Positions 23,414 through 23,501 of a DNA stretch of 23,501 nt are shown here, piece by piece. Origin of the DNA: Helicobacteraceae bacterium (GTDB taxonomy: Bacteria; Campylobacterota; Campylobacteria; Campylobacterales; Sulfurimonadaceae); the NCBI GenBank assembly GCA_027081565.1, contig JALWKG010000076.1, forward strand, positions 1-23,501, in the 5' to 3' direction. The notes under the pieces are model-generated. The model did not search any database, had not been told where the DNA came from, and worked only from the letters and a program-made list of their open reading frames with translations. How positions within the stretch are numbered: position 1 is the stretch's first letter; each line of letters opens with the position of its first letter. The position numbers were made by a program, and so were the translations under genes.

Positions 23414-23501
23414 AGCGAACTGAGATCAAGACTATTTTAATCATCCTGCCTAACTGGCTGGGTGATGCTGTTATGGCGACACCGGCCATCGAAGCACTTT
23501 G
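23410..23501 (+). CDS. waaF: Lipopolysaccharide heptosyltransferase II, N-terminus only
   Basis: Thirty residues are visible before the window ends. The sequence ILIILPNWLGDAVMATPAIEAL is the first strand and glycine loop of the GT9 heptosyltransferases, which transfer L-glycero-D-manno-heptose from ADP-heptose to the inner core. 'LPNWLGD' is closest to WaaF, while WaaC usually has a different opening, so WaaF is preferred. The ATG shares ATGA with the preceding stop, so the gene is coupled to the glycosidase-fold gene. Confidence 0.85.
   Translation, partial: MKRTEIKTILIILPNWLGDAVMATPAIEAL

Overview
The window reads as a lipopolysaccharide (LPS) / O-antigen locus of a Gram-negative bacterium. 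The likely host is a member of the Campylobacterota (Sulfurovum/Sulfurimonas-like). This is inferred from the TATAAT -10 boxes without clear -35 boxes, the AT-rich left half, the Uma2-family relics, and the protein styles; no marker gene is present to prove it.

Left region (1-6.3 kb, + strand, about one-third G+C in sampled lines): the end of an O-antigen assembly cluster. It holds the C-terminus of a Wzy-like membrane protein, a GT4 mannosyltransferase-like enzyme, manC (GDP-mannose supply), a WbaP-type initiating phosphoglycosyltransferase and a Wzz chain-length regulator. Two decayed Uma2-family genes in the same orientation flank the wbaP-like gene. Each has lost a different part.

Junction (6.3-7.5 kb): a scar. 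An IS30-family transposase lacks its N-terminus and the catalytic middle, and it abuts the 3' part of a HepT-like toxin gene. A promoter and the first codons of a possible interrupted gene sit on the other side of the relic.

Middle (7.5-17 kb, rising to about half G+C): msbA on the - strand, then a long + strand run. The run is a GtrB-like GT2, a GtrA flippase-like protein, a GT-C-like membrane protein, the O-antigen ligase waaL, a WaaP/Kdo-kinase-like protein, a WaaE-like GT2 and two GT4 enzymes. Together these would modify, phosphorylate, extend and cap the LPS core.

Right (17-22 kb, - strand): an LtaS/OpgB-like phosphoglycerol transferase and a divergent GDPD-like protein form a likely operon. 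Downstream is a pair made of a nucleotidyltransferase/thymidylate-kinase-like fusion and a YrbL-like kinase. These suggest phosphoglycerol or phosphate decoration of the envelope. On the far right (+ strand) are a membrane-anchored glycosidase-fold protein and the start of waaF (heptosyltransferase II), so core synthesis continues beyond the window.

The most unusual object is a 269-bp, almost wholly self-complementary element at 21803-22071. It has 33-bp inverted ends enclosing two long hairpins and lies between a - strand TATAAT and the LtaS-like gene. It is either a MITE-like insertion or a structured leader. No tRNA, rRNA or CRISPR array was seen.
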